Positions 24,871-37,393 of a stretch of DNA of 64,000 nucleotides are shown here, one piece after another. A program made the translations under genes and the position numbers. How positions within the stretch are numbered: position 1 is the first letter of the stretch; the number at the start of each line of letters is the position of its first letter. Origin of the DNA: Datisca glomerata (taxonomy: Eukaryota > Streptophyta > Magnoliopsida > Cucurbitales > Datiscaceae); the NCBI GenBank assembly GCA_003255025.1, contig QANY01003944.1, forward strand, positions 246,220 through 310,219, written 5' to 3'. The notes beneath the pieces are model-generated. The model made no database searches. It had not been told where the DNA came from and worked only from the letters and a program-made list of their open reading frames with translations.

Positions 24871-25851
24871 GAGCCATTTGGTTCGCGCAATCTAGAATGA
24901 CTATCACAATTCAATTGTTGGTAATTCAATTGCGTTCAATTCAAATACTTACAAAATATGATTGTCATGTTTAGTCATACATATTAATCTATGATGTGAT
25001 GAGTGATATAATGATTGCTATGTTCGGTATATGTTAACTTTTGTTATAAATTTGTGTAAATAACGGAAAGTTGCTTAAATTCCCTTTTAGTTATATATTA
25101 TCTGAAAAATATTTTGACGTGTAATTTTAACTTTAGTTTTTTAATTAATATTTAAATAAATTAATAATGATCGACTAAATTTAAAAAATATTTTAAATCA
25201 AATTAATAAAATAAGAGATATAATAAAAAAATATTTTCATTTGAAATTTTAACATTAATTTTAACTATTTTTTATTAATAGATAAGTAAATTGATATTGC
25301 TAAAAAAACTTTAATAAATCTAATTAATAAAATGAATTTTTATTAATATTTTAATTAAAAATCAAAAAATAAATAATAACATTAATTTTTTTAATTAATA
25401 TTTAAATAAAGTAATAATGCTGGACTAAATTCTAAATTTATATTTATAACTAAATTAATAAATCAAGCGATATAATATAAAAATATTTTTACGTGAAATT
25501 TTAGTTATTTTTATTGATATTTAAATAGATTAATAATGTTAAACTAAACATTAATAATATTGATTTTAATTAAATTAATAAATGAGAGAAAACGTGTGAG
25601 AAAGAGTATTTTAATGAGGATATGAAAATAATTTTGTTTGATATTAGAATTGTGATGACATTGTAAATTAAGTTTGTTTTCATTCTATTCTACAATTCAA
25701 TTGTCTGAAAGGATTGTAAGTTAGAATTGCATGCAAATCGGGATTGCATGCAAATCGAAATTGTAACATTATGGAAGGATTATCTCAAACAAACATTATA
25801 ATAAAAATTATAAAATGATTATAAATGAGAATATCACGAAACAAATGAGTC
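24871..25851. mobile_element. Probable non-autonomous DNA transposon with imperfect terminal inverted repeats
   Basis: The left edge gagccatttggttcgcg and the reverse complement of the right edge gactcatttgtttcgtg pair as imperfect terminal inverted repeats (13 of 17 bases). Subterminal regions on both sides carry caattcaattg-type blocks. The interior (25090-25560) is a degenerate AT-rich tandem repeat of a segment around 'taatatttaaataaattaataatg', near 25145, 25385 and 25510. No coding sequence. No clear target duplication was found, so the superfamily is open. Confidence 0.45.
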
Positions 25852-26820
25852 AGCATTATAATTTTTCAATAATCATGATAACCCCTATGTCTAGCCTTTA
25901 TTATATAAAAGTAATAAAAATGTTTAGCCCATTGTTAAACACATATATGTAATTAGTCTCCCTTTCTGCACTTGTTTTAAGCAAGATCTAATAACATGCA
26001 TAGGTTTTTGAAAAAGAAAGTATAAGATGCAAAATATTACCTCCACGAATACTATGATGATTGATGTTACACATAGATACAATGCACCTACATAAAATGA
26101 CTACTTATTTTATAATAAAATATTGAAAGAACATAAGACAGTAGTGATTTGAGTCATTAGATCATTACAGAAGTTATAATTTAATGATTCAAATATATAT
26201 GATCATCGTATCGTAATTCTATATAAAATTTTATCTTCTTATATTGAATAGCAAGTGTAAATCATAATCTCATGACTTTATCAAATATTAAAAAGAGACT
26301 TCAAATTATATAGTCATCTACTTGTCTATTTCTAAAATAAAAAACAAGATGTAGAATCTGACAAATACACAACTTATTTTAGCATAATACAGAAATTATA
26401 TTTTTAACATTTCCATCTACTTGTATTTTCATAAAAAAGTCCAAAATTGAAAAATAATTTCATATAATAAATTATTAGTTTGATTAAAAGAAGGATTTAG
26501 GAAAAATAGTTATTCGTTTCTAGAAATACGAGATGTCTCAGAAATTCATTATTTATCATATTCAGTTTTTGAACTACTTATAAAATTAAAGCTAACTTAT
26601 TTTCACCTAATACAAATTATATATTTTGATTTTTCATTCACTTTTATTTCCATCTAGAAGTCAAAAATTGGGAAATGATTTCATATAATAAATTATTAGG
26701 TTAGTTAAAAGAATGATTTAGGATAATAAATCCAAAACAAGGGAGAAAATAAATTGGGTTGATTTATTTTATTTTGGGAGAGTTGTTTTTTTCTCTCTCA
26801 CCCGTTAAAAATACAAACCG
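25852..26820. other. AT-rich intergenic DNA upstream of the kinesin gene
   Basis: No coding signal. Contains a diverged internal duplication: a phrase near 'catataataaattattagtttgatt' at about 26461 recurs near 26684. The last 100 bp would hold the kinesin promoter. Confidence 0.4.
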
Positions 26821-27242
26821 TTAAGACTGACTTTGGGAGAGGCTTGGAATTAGCTTCGGTAACATCTTCTCTCTCAAATATAGAAATACATAATAGAGTT
26901 CAGCGCCCGAAATCTCAGAAAAACCGAGAGAGAGTGGGGGGGAAAGATCGAGAAAATCCCAACCCAAATTTCTCTCTCTCTTTCTTTTTCCACTTTCCAC
27001 GATCCATTTCCATTCTCTACCATCTCTCTTTAATGTAGATTCAATTGCCTTCAAGATTCTTGTTTCCTCATTCTTCTTCACCCTCCATATATCAGAACAG
27101 TTCGTTGAAGATACTCATTGATTGGCGTACATTTTGTAATTTAAGTTGGATTTTTATAGATTTGGGATTCTTTGGGTCAGTGTAGGGACTTTGGCTTTTG
27201 AATTTTAGAGGTGATTTTTTGTTGAGCTCTTGGACGGATTTA
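26821..27242 (+). promoter_or_regulatory. Probable 5' leader of the kinesin-14 gene
   Basis: Sequence rich in CT and GA (for example ctctctctctttcttttt near 26971), typical of plant leaders, just upstream of the kinesin start codon at 27243. The in-frame ATG at 27243 is the first that opens the conserved N terminus. The transcription start cannot be fixed from sequence. Confidence 0.4.
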
Positions 27243-30200
27243 ATGGCAACAGAACAAGTTTTGCCGTTCTCTGTAGCTTCTGTGGTTCAAAATTTTCTTC
27301 AACAGCAAGGAAAGCGTCTGAATGACATTGGATTGGCTTCCAGGAAGGTGGAAGAAGCATGTATGATCTTTATTCCTGATCAAAATTCTGATTATATTGG
27401 ATTTGGGTTAAACTGTTTTTCTTTCATCCATATTCTCTTTGTTAGAAAACTGATTGTTTGAGTTATTGAGAATTCGTTCGACTATCTTTCATTCAGTTTT
27501 ATGGGTGGTCATGTACTTTTTGACAATTGAATACTAGTGGAGTTTGATTTACAAATTGAATGGCATAATCGGAATATTGATATGGCTAGAATGTGTCCAA
27601 TACTCCAATACCTTTCAAGTTCTTGGTGATGAGAACTTGTTCCATATTCGCGAGTTGAAATTCTGAATAAGTCATCAATAATTTTCCATGAAATTCATTT
27701 CTTATACAAGACAAGGAGCTTTTATTTGGAGATGTGTCATACCAAAACTTCATTCTGTTCACATTCAGGGTTTTAATTTTGAGATTTTAGAAAGAAGAAG
27801 TTGGTTGATATTTTCCTTATATTCATTAGACCTTACATACAGCTCTTGGTGTATATGTCATATTCGTATACTCAAATGGTATCCTGGAACCAGTTATAAT
27901 TTGGTTCCCTTAAACTTGAGATATTTGAATCAGAATTGCAGTTCTAAGACAAACCCATTGCTTGGTTGTTGCACATTCAACTTCATTTGCATTTGCATCT
28001 AGGAAATTGGGGCCAAATTCTTAATACTTTAATCTTCTGGCCAAGATAGATAAAGAAAGCTTGAAAAATCAATAACAAGGATTCATGCAAAATGTCAAGT
28101 GTCTAGTTTTTGGGTTGGTGAATATGGCTTCTTCCATCATAAAACAAAATGAAATTTAAGTTTCTGAATTTTTTTGAAGCCTTGAGAAGATATGAAGCAG
28201 CTGGGTGGCTCAGAAAAATAGTTGGTGTAGTTGGAGGTAAAGATTTAGCAGCTGAGCCTTCAGAAGAAGAATTCAGACTCGGATTGCACAGTGGAATTAT
28301 CCTTTGCAATGCTATCAACAAAGTTCAACCTGGAGCTGTGTCAAAGGTATTTAAACAACAATTATACATCTACATGTCTGCTGATTCCTATAATAATATT
28401 CAATCTTCTTTTCATCTAGGTAGTAGAAGGCCCTTGTGATTCTGTTATTATTCCTGATGGGGCAGCACTGTCTGCATATCAATACTTTGAGAATGTGAGG
28501 AACTTTCTCGTAGCTCTGGAGGAAATGGGACTTCCGACCTTCGAAGCATCTGATCTGGAACATGTGGGTCTTATGAGTTTGGAAATGGAAAATAAGAACC
28601 TGAAAAGTGCTATTTCACTTTGGATTTTGTCCACATCGAGAAGTAATAATATTGTTAATCAGTTTCTGGAAGAACCAGAAAAAAAATTGTTTCTGACAGA
28701 ATTGAAGAACTCAAATATATCAAGTTAAATGAATTAGTTTTGAGACACTCTTCTTTTGACATGTTTTATGCGTGTTGACTTTTAGGGAGGGAAATCAATG
28801 AGGGTTGTAAACTGCGTTCTGGCACTCAAATCATTTAACGACTGTAAACAAAGAGGTGGAAATGGTTCCTGGAAATTTGGTGGAAATTCAAAACCACCGA
28901 CATCCGGGAAAAGTTTAGCTCGAAGGAATTCAGAACCGTTTATCAATTCCTTTTCGCGGTCTCTGTCATCCAGTGAGAAGGCCCTGGACAATTTCTCCAT
29001 TGAACTTGGTGACCTCGGGAATGATCTCAATGGAACAGTTAGTGAGCTTTTTATTTTTAGTTCTTTCCTCTAGCTGTTTTGTGTCTATAATAACACAGAT
29101 TTGGAGTTGTTGAGTTGCTCTCTCTTTGTTGCAAGAGATCAACCCAGTCACTCTCTTCAAATTTCTACTCTTTCAATGTTCCTTGACAAATACTTAATAC
29201 GGATTAACTTAGTAAAGTCATATAATTAGAGTGTTCAGGATTTTATTCGGTTGATTTTTTATGAAAAATTGAACTGAACTGAAATTTTGGTTCGAAAAAA
29301 AATTAAACCGAACCAAACCATTCACGCTAAAATATCTGAATCAATCTGAACAATGAGTTTCGATTCGATTCGGTTATTCAGTTCGGTATTATTAATTAAA
29401 AATAAAATTTTAAATGATTTTTTAAAAAAAATATAAAATTAGGTTCAGTTTTATAAGTAATTATATATAAAATATAAAAATAATAATATAAATGTAATAT
29501 TTCGATTCGATTGGTTCAGTTCGAAAATCATCAAAATTTCAAACTGAATCGAAAACTTCAATTCTCTCATTTTTTTAAACCAACACATATAAAAAAACCG
29601 ACCGAACCAGACATTTACGATTCGGTCGGTCACTTCGATACAATTTAGAACACCCCTACATATTATGGTCATATTTAGCCATGAATTCTCATTATCTTGT
29701 ATTTTTTAATGCTGGGCTTTCAATTTAGTTTTTCAGGAACAAATTGGTTGTTCACTTCAACAAGAGTGTTTGGCTTGTGCTCTAGCCAAGATGCTATTCG
29801 GTTATCTAACACCTCTTAGCTTCTTGGCACTCTGTTTTACAGGGGCTCCTCCTGTTCTTTAAGCATCAACATGCTGGTTCGAGAACTTCTTTCCGATAAG
29901 AACCAAGAAGAAATCCCAACAGTGAGTATATGCATTATGCTCATTCCATAATTTTTTTGTAGTCAGTTCTGTCTGTCAGATGAGATGCATTCTTTTAAAA
30001 GTTAGTCCCCTGGCAAAAGTTATGTTACAGATACTTGAAAAATGGGCCAAAGAAAATTTTAATTCATTTTCATCATGACGAGAGTTGATTAAAATGAACG
30101 ATTTTAACTACTAGACTTGCAACTATTATGCAGGAATTTACAAAAGACCCAAGAATATTGTCCCTCCTCTTCTCTTCTTTTCTAATTCACTTTCGTTTGC

Positions 30201-33200
30201 TCCCATTGGTTTTGACAGATTGTGAAATCTGTACTTAGTACAGTCATGGAGGAATTTGAGTGTCGCTTAGTAACGCATAATGAACTGGTAAGTAAGCATG
30301 TTTTTCACGAGTATGTTGCTTCACAAGCAAATTCTTCCAAACAAAGCAGTGAGTGAGATTCAGGATGAAAATTATAAATTTTGCTTATACTGAAGGAAAA
30401 ATTCAGTAGGAACTATGGTTTCTGAGGCAATTTAATATTTTGATGGCGTAGTTATTTTGATGCCGCAGGCAAATCATTCTGTACTTGCTCTCTTGTCTCT
30501 ACTAAACTTTCCCTCAATGACTTTGTTGATAGATAAAAAGGACTTCAAAGGGTGTGGCAGTGTCTGACTCTGAGAAGTCTCTCTCAGAAGCTACCTATAG
30601 TGATATGAAGGTATATGTTTGGCTTTCCCAGTAGGATGTTTATGATAACCTTTTGAGGACATCAAACATGCAAGTTGATTAATATCTATAACTCTTTTAT
30701 CTTGAGTTTGATGACATAAAACTGAATGCCGGTGATTGTGATTAAGATGGAAGATGAATTTACTGGAAGAATAGAAAAGGAAAACTGTTACGATGATAAG
30801 TATGGCTGTGATGAAAATTCAAAATGCCACATCTCAGAGAAACGAATGTTGGTTGAACAGCAGCAAAGACATATAGAGGTGATCTGAGGCTCTACTACAG
30901 TAATTGTTACTTAGTTAATCTGCACTGGTTTGTGTAAGTTAACATTGAAGATGGGATTTGTAGGAACTGAAGCATACTCTACGAAACACAAAAGAGGGAA
31001 TGCAGTTATTGTGTTTGAATTACCAGGAGGAGCTCAACAATTTAGGTACAAATGAAAGCAATATCCGATCTATATAAACACAAAATATTAAAGATGGTAT
31101 TGTCAGTTAGTCGTTTTCTGCGATAGGTAAGCATTTGTGTGGTCTAACTCATGCGGCCTCAGAATATCGGAGAGTACTTGAAGAAAACCGCAAGCTGTGT
31201 AATCAAGTGCAAGACCTGAAAGGTAAACCTTAGAGTGAGAGTCTATTCTTTGAATGTTAATAAAAAGAATTTCTTACAGACTTTAATGCTTCAGTTTGTG
31301 TTTAATAGGAAATATTAGAGTATACTGCAGAGTTCGACCCTTCTTACCTGGTCATTCAGATCGTTTGAGTACCATTGATAACATAGAGGAAGGATACATA
31401 TCAATTAACACCCCTTCAAAATATGGCAAGGAGGGAAAGAAATCTTTTAATTTTAATAAAGTATTTGGACCTTCTGCAACCCAAGGTAGAACTTGCCTTT
31501 TTTCCACATCTTCCAATTACTCTTGTGCAACTCTTCTTTACTGCTAGTTTATTTTCTTTGCAGAGAAGGTATTTTCAGACACCCAGCCTCTGATTCGATC
31601 TGTTCTTGATGGCTACAATGTCTGTATATTTGCTTATGGCCAGACTGGATCAGGCAAAACTTACACTATGGTAATGTGCTCCAGATTGTCCTTAAAATAT
31701 TGTGTTTTAGGTAGATTATCGATCAATATCATTTTTGAACATTTTCCTTTTTCTTTTTATCAAATCCAGACCGGACCCAAGGACTTGACAGAGGAAACTT
31801 TAGGTGTAAACTACAGGGCATTGAGCGACTTATTTCATCTTTCGGGACAAAGGAAAGAAACCATTTCCTATAATATTTCAGTGCAGATGCTAGAAATCTA
31901 CAATGAGCAAGTGAGGGATCTCCTTGTGATGGATGGTGCTAACAAAAGATATCCTTCGGCTAGTTTGTTTTTCCATATTCTTATTGTTTTCTTTGCAAAT
32001 CTGGTTGTTGCATGCCCTTAACTTATAAATACATTAGAAATCCGTAACAATTCTCAGAATGGAATTAATGTACCAGATGCATGTCGTATTCCGGTGTCTT
32101 CAACTGTCGATGTTATTAGTTTGATGAACCTTGGCCAAAGGAACCGTGTAGTGAATGCTACTGCCATGAATGATCGAAGCAGTCGTTCTCATAGGTATAA
32201 TGATGAACGATGAAATTGTTTGATTAATCCACATCTGGTTTTATTGCTCTTCTTTCCTTTGTATAAAACATCATAGCATTAGTTACAATAAGGGTACCTA
32301 GAGAGGACGAGATTTTTTGAGAGTTATTAGCAATATAGGAACAAAATCACTTTACAATAGCCTTATCGAAACGCTGCAGATTTCAGTCATAGCTTCAAGA
32401 ATAGTGACCAAATCTTGTTCATTATGAAAATGGATACTAAGTCCTATGTTGTATCTGTCTGCAGCTGCCTGACTGTCCATGTTCAAGGAAGAGACTTGAC
32501 ATCAGGATCTATTCTTCATGGTTGCATGCATCTAGTTGACCTGGCAGGAAGTGAACGGGTTGATAAATCTGAGGTTACAGGAGATAGATTAAAGGAGGCA
32601 CAATATATCAATAGATCTCTCTCTGCATTAGGAGATGTCATCTCTTCCCTTGCTCAAAAGAACTCGCACGTTCCTTATAGGAACAGTAAACTCACACAAT
32701 TACTTCAAGATTCACTGGGTACTAACTGTTTTGATGAAATAAGTCGTTTTATGCATCTTTATTCTAGTAAGTAATATACTAATTGTCTTGTTGATCCTTA
32801 AATTTATCAGGAGGACAAGCAAAGACACTCATGTTTGTTCACATAAGTCCAGAGCATGAGGCACTGGGAGAAACGATTAGTACCCTAAAATTTGCTGAAC
32901 GGGTTTCCACAGTTGAACTTGGTGCTGCTCGGGTCAACAAAGATAGTGCTGATGTGAAAGATTTTAAAGACCAGAAGGTCCTTTTTCAATTCTATTCATT
33001 CAACATGATAAGATCCAGAGAAACCTTTACGTTTTTTCCATTATTCGGATGACTTAGAAAATTACAGTACTCCGTATCTTTTTTTTCTAGTAGACGCATT
33101 GTTCTCAGGCTCACCATACCTTTGTCATTGCCTAATTTTATTTGCACTACAATTTTAGATGACTAAGTTGTGACTTGTGAGAGCTACACGATGATGTTGA

Positions 33201-34554
33201 CATAATATTTTTCTATACCAGATTGCTAGTCTTAAGCCAGCCTTAGCAAGGAAAGAGTCGGAAAGCCAGAACCTTCAACATTCTCGAGCTAGCACCCCGG
33301 AGAGACAAAAGCCTTGTGGATCTTCCCCTTCACATCCTAGCTGGAGAAGTGTTTTAGATGTGTCCAGGGGTCGGAAGCAACCATCGAAGGACGTTGGGAA
33401 CCTAGAGGTATTAATTATTTTATTACATTTTGACAAGCAATAAGTCTTCAGAAGGGCATCATTACAAAATAAGCCATGCCCCNCCACCCCACCCCAAAAG
33501 AAAGTGAAATCTGTTAGAATTATGAAGTATTTTGAAAATAGACGTCAATGATTTGTGCAATGCTTTATTTGACTTTGGAGATCAAGGGATGACATGGTAT
33601 CATGCGTATAACTGTGAAATAGTTTCATTCAGCTTGCAATAGAAAATCTGATAAATGCCAAATAGAAGTATCCCATTATTAGACTCTGGTTTACATAATT
33701 GAACAATGAACTCTTCCTTGCCCCAACATTTTTATCATCTATGTTCTCACATGCATACGTTCCACAGGATCAGAACTCTAGAGGAAAGCAGAAAAGGCGG
33801 AGCTTAGATCTCCAAGATATGTTGAGGATTTCGCCTCCTTGGCCTGCAAATGCAAAACCAGCAATTAATGCAGAGGAGGATGATCGGGAATTCATTCCTG
33901 GTGATTGGATTGACAAGGTCATGGTGAATAAGCAGGAAGCTGCGAATAGAGATGAAAATCCACCGAAATGGGATCTCAACAACGTACGGTTGACTGACAT
34001 ATGTGGTCAGAGTCATCTCCGGGATGGTTCGAAGATATATCCAGAATTAATGTATAATAAATCAATGGTGAACAAGGACAACCAGGACAGTTTTGTACAG
34101 AGGAACCTGGATGAGATGGTCGCTACCGATGATTCCAATGAGCTTGATGCTGCAGCTAGTGATTCATCAGAGCAAGAAATGCTTTGTCAATTAAATCTTC
34201 CTAAAATTACAAACATTCCAAATGGTCTTGGGGGGTCAAAGGCTAAGAAACCTTATGTGAATCAAGCTAGGAGTTCTGAGACTCAGTAATCTCTTCAATC
34301 TATCGTAGTTTACTTTACCCTCTGAGCATTATATCAGTTCATAAGTTGCTTAGTGCTCAAAACACAAATTCTTCTTTCTTTTGAAATGCTCTTATACTGA
34401 TAGATATGTTTTTTCTATAACTAGGAGCTTAATTCCATCACTGATTCCTTCACCATCACGTAAACTAAGCAATGGAGTTATTCAACCTCTGAGCAGGCCT
34501 GGCAGGCAGGCAGTTCCTGTTGAAGTGAAGCGAAAAACTGGTAATGCAAAATGA
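27243..34554 (+). CDS. Kinesin-14 motor protein with N-terminal calponin-homology domain
   Basis: Microtubule motor of the plant CH-domain kinesin-14 group; family members link actin and microtubules and move toward minus ends. Exons: 27243-27360, 28180-28346, 28420-28563, 28786-29037, 29820-29921, 30219-30287, 30533-30610, 30747-30878, 30964-31045, 31127-31222, 31309-31485, 31564-31670, 31770-31948, 32033-32194, 32465-32718, 32811-32977, 33222-33407, 33768-34285, 34425-34554. These join in frame to 1039 codons. CH domain about residues 43-170 ([33 protein letters not shown]). Coiled-coil-like region about 300-410. Motor about 414-750: [13 protein letters not shown]-loop GQTGSGKT (~498-505), switch [10 protein letters not shown], switch II DLAGSER (647-653). 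The Ser/Pro-rich tail carries [11 protein letters not shown]. The 31949-32032 intron is AT-AC. The acceptor of exon 5 is least certain; the obvious one at 29843 breaks the frame. Intron 4 holds a hAT-like insertion. Confidence 0.92.
29227..29658. mobile_element. hAT-like element in kinesin intron 4
   Basis: About 430 bp with inverted ends (left tagagtgttcaggattt; reverse complement of right taggggtgttctaaatt) and subterminal runs of ggttcggtt-type sequence in both orientations. The flanks show an 8-bp near-match target duplication (catataat at 29219-29226, catattat at 29659-29666). An 8-bp duplication with TAGGGGTG-type ends fits the hAT superfamily. Non-coding. Confidence 0.65.
31949..32032 (+). 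other. U12-type AT-AC intron in the kinesin motor domain
   Basis: 84-nt intron. The donor reads atatcctt right after the exon base AAAAG. The 3' end is ac at 32031-32032. A cccttaac branch-point-like motif lies at 32015-32022, about 11 nt before the 3' end. All three are diagnostic of the minor (U12) spliceosome. With these borders the reading runs [11 protein letters not shown], the motif expected in this kinesin family. No GT-AG choice nearby keeps the frame. Confidence 0.85.
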
Positions 34555-36602
34555 ATGGGTATGTGGGGTGCTGAGGAACTGAATTCAGTTTTTATTTTTT
34601 CCTTTTTTTTGTATCATTTATATAGTAGTGTGAGGAGAGAGAGAGGTTTCTATAATGAAATGGCAATTCTTCAGGTTGCCTGAGTTTTTTCTTTTGTTTT
34701 TTCGGGTGGGGTGACCATTTGAGATGTAATGGTGTTTCCACCTTGCAGTATCCTGTTTATGTGGTTGTAAATTCTGAATATTAATGTTTTTCTCATTTTC
34801 TTTTTATTTTTTATTTTTGGAATTCACATTGAATAATGGGGCCACTTTGACTTTGTATTGGGCTTCTGGACCATATGGAAGCATCACAAGTTATCCTCAT
34901 GGCCCAAGAAGGAAGATCTAAGTTTGTGGACGTGTGTGAATTTACAGGTTTCAGTGTACGCTTTATTATCTCCACCTTTTTGTTACTTATCATTTTTGAT
35001 TACCCAAATTGGCATCCACTTGTTTTCAGTAGCAATCGAGCTTTCCAGCTGGTTTGGAGTTGGACCCCACTTTCATATGATATTAAAATGGACGATTTTG
35101 TATTTTTAGGATTAAATGACTTTATATGATAATTACTTATAAATTATAATATAATATTGTTTCAATATACGTTTACATCATTAAGAAATAATTAACAGAG
35201 TTTCCTTGTATATTTTCAATCCATCTCTATTATATTTATTAATTTAAATATGAATGAAAATATTTAATTACTTAGTCTACGTTGATAATTAATATGTTTT
35301 TGTCTTAATCTACCTAAAGCCATGTGCATTATCTTCATCTGCCAACCTAATCTTTGCCAACCAACAAAAATGCTCATTAAAATAAAAATAACAAATGAAT
35401 TGTTCTATATGGACAACCCAAGAGATTCACTAAAGTCAATATTATAAATCAGAATCCCTTCGATCAAGCAATTGATTTCACTTCCACCTCTTTGAAAATA
35501 AACTTTCAATTTTTTTTTTCAATTTGGTTGAAATTATATGAAAAAGTATTTACATCCGACCCTTCAGCAAAGAATGAATACGAATTTATGTTTTTGTAAC
35601 ATAATTTAAATGCAAAGAATAAATTGTTTTTGTTATGTCTGTACATAAATTCCATATAAATATTGCACACGTAATGAGCTGATAGGTTAGATAATTGCTT
35701 CCTAGTTAATATATCCATCAAAGATACATGTTAGACCTAACGTTTAACTTTAATCATTGAACATTATTGTGGATGAGAACATAATTTTAGACCGACTAAA
35801 TTATAGATCAAATTTGATTTGACTTAATACAGTGTCAATGATACATTAGATAATTGGTACAATAATCATGAGAGACGTTGGAATCTCAACTAATAAATGA
35901 TTGATACATCACTTGATCAGATAAACTTGATGTAAAACTCGATCATTCTAGAATTATTCTACATATTATTTTAATATAGATCGATCGATGTTAGACCAAA
36001 TAATTTGTCAATTATCTATAAGAACGATATTTTATCACTTATTAAAATGAATTATCATTTATATATTAACTAATCTATGAATGTTTGACATCCATCATTT
36101 AATTAGTTAAATATTAGTTTAAAACATTATCACTATAGTATTGATAATACTCTTTTTTATTCAATATTACCAATGAATTTAAGTCAAAATGATATTTATA
36201 TTTATACTATACATAAAAATGAGGATATGGGACCAAATTTGACAAAAGTGTTTCTATTACTTCATGAAATTCTTAAATTTGTACTTCATAAATATTATTT
36301 AAGTATTAATAATTTTAAATAAAATGATTAATGACTTTAGTTTCTTGAAAAAGGTAATTATTTGGATTATTTTTATGTGAACAAAATATAAAATAACAGA
36401 CAAGTTTAAAATATAACTGATAGAAACACTTGTAATTCACACCATGTTCACATTTTTCACTAAATAATACAGTGATTTATCAACGTGCATCTTACGTGTG
36501 TATTTATCAACATAAAAAAACGGTAGGATCTTATGGTCATTTCACAAACATTTAATTGGTTTAACAACTAATATTAGAACATAAATATCATTATCGGAGA
36601 CT
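34555..36602. other. Kinesin 3' region and AT-rich intergenic DNA
   Basis: The first ~250 bp are probably the kinesin 3' untranslated region. The rest is AT-rich and has no gene. Two 83-84 codon plus frames near 34858-35129 overlap each other and show no family resemblance, so they are not called. Confidence 0.5.
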
Positions 36603-36639
36603 TTGCAACACGAAATTCCCAAACCCCCAGACGGCCAGA

Positions 36640-36688
<49 letters not shown>

Positions 36689-37393
36689 GTTCCAATCAAA
36701 AATCACTGAGTCTTTCTCTACCTCTCTCTCTAAACTTTCCTTTCTAGCTCTTAGGGCATTTTTAGCCATCGAATCGAGCTCACTTGTTCTAGCATTTTCA
36801 GGAGATGACGGGTTTTTAGAAATGAACTCGCAGAATCGGTCAATGCCCAATCATTTATGCTCGATCTGTTGCTAATACACAATGTTCCGCATGTGAGTTC
36901 TCATTCTTTTCTTCACCACTTTCTTAGCTGGTACATTTGGTTTGATTTTAGCTTAGTTTGTTGTGCAGTTGAAATCTCGTGCCACTTGATATGTGGGGAA
37001 ATTTGAGATTGGGGTGGTGAATTTTGTATGCGAATGATTTGTATAGGAATTCGTGGGATTTGCTTTTCTGGGTTTAATTTCGAGACTTGGAATGAGCTAC
37101 TTTCTATTGCACATTATGCCTATTTCTTTAATCTTTTATACTTCTAGTCAAGGTTTACGGTCAGGGACATTTTCTTGAACGAATTCATGTGAATCGGGGA
37201 TTTGCCTGAAGGTTGGAAGTGCAAAAACTTCGACGAGGATGAGTCACTTTTTGCAAATCTCATCGCTGTTTGATTTTTTTTCCGACCTATATTTGCTTTC
37301 AAGTCTCATGTGAAAGGGTTGGGGAAAGTTTTATTCAGTTCATTTCATGATTGGAATTTTATACAGGGGTCTGGGAAATGCCAAAATAGTGAT
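36603..37393 (+). promoter_or_regulatory. Probable 5' leader and leader intron of the PP2C gene
   Basis: A (CT)n microsatellite of 20 units lies at 36646-36685, a common feature of plant leaders and core promoters. A donor-like cat|gtgagttc at 36893 and an acceptor tttatacag ending near 37366 would define a leader intron. A short upstream frame (36823-36876, 17 codons, starting MNSQNRSMPN) precedes the donor and could dampen translation. Inferred, not proven. Confidence 0.4.

Noticed and set aside
34858..35129. Two overlapping 83-84 codon plus frames downstream of the kinesin gene
   Set aside because: They overlap in different frames, lie in the probable 3' region and have no family resemblance.
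36603..36875. 90-codon frame with a poly Ser/Leu stretch
   Set aside because: It is made by the (CT)n tract in the PP2C leader; no family resemblance and an opposite-strand frame of equal length.
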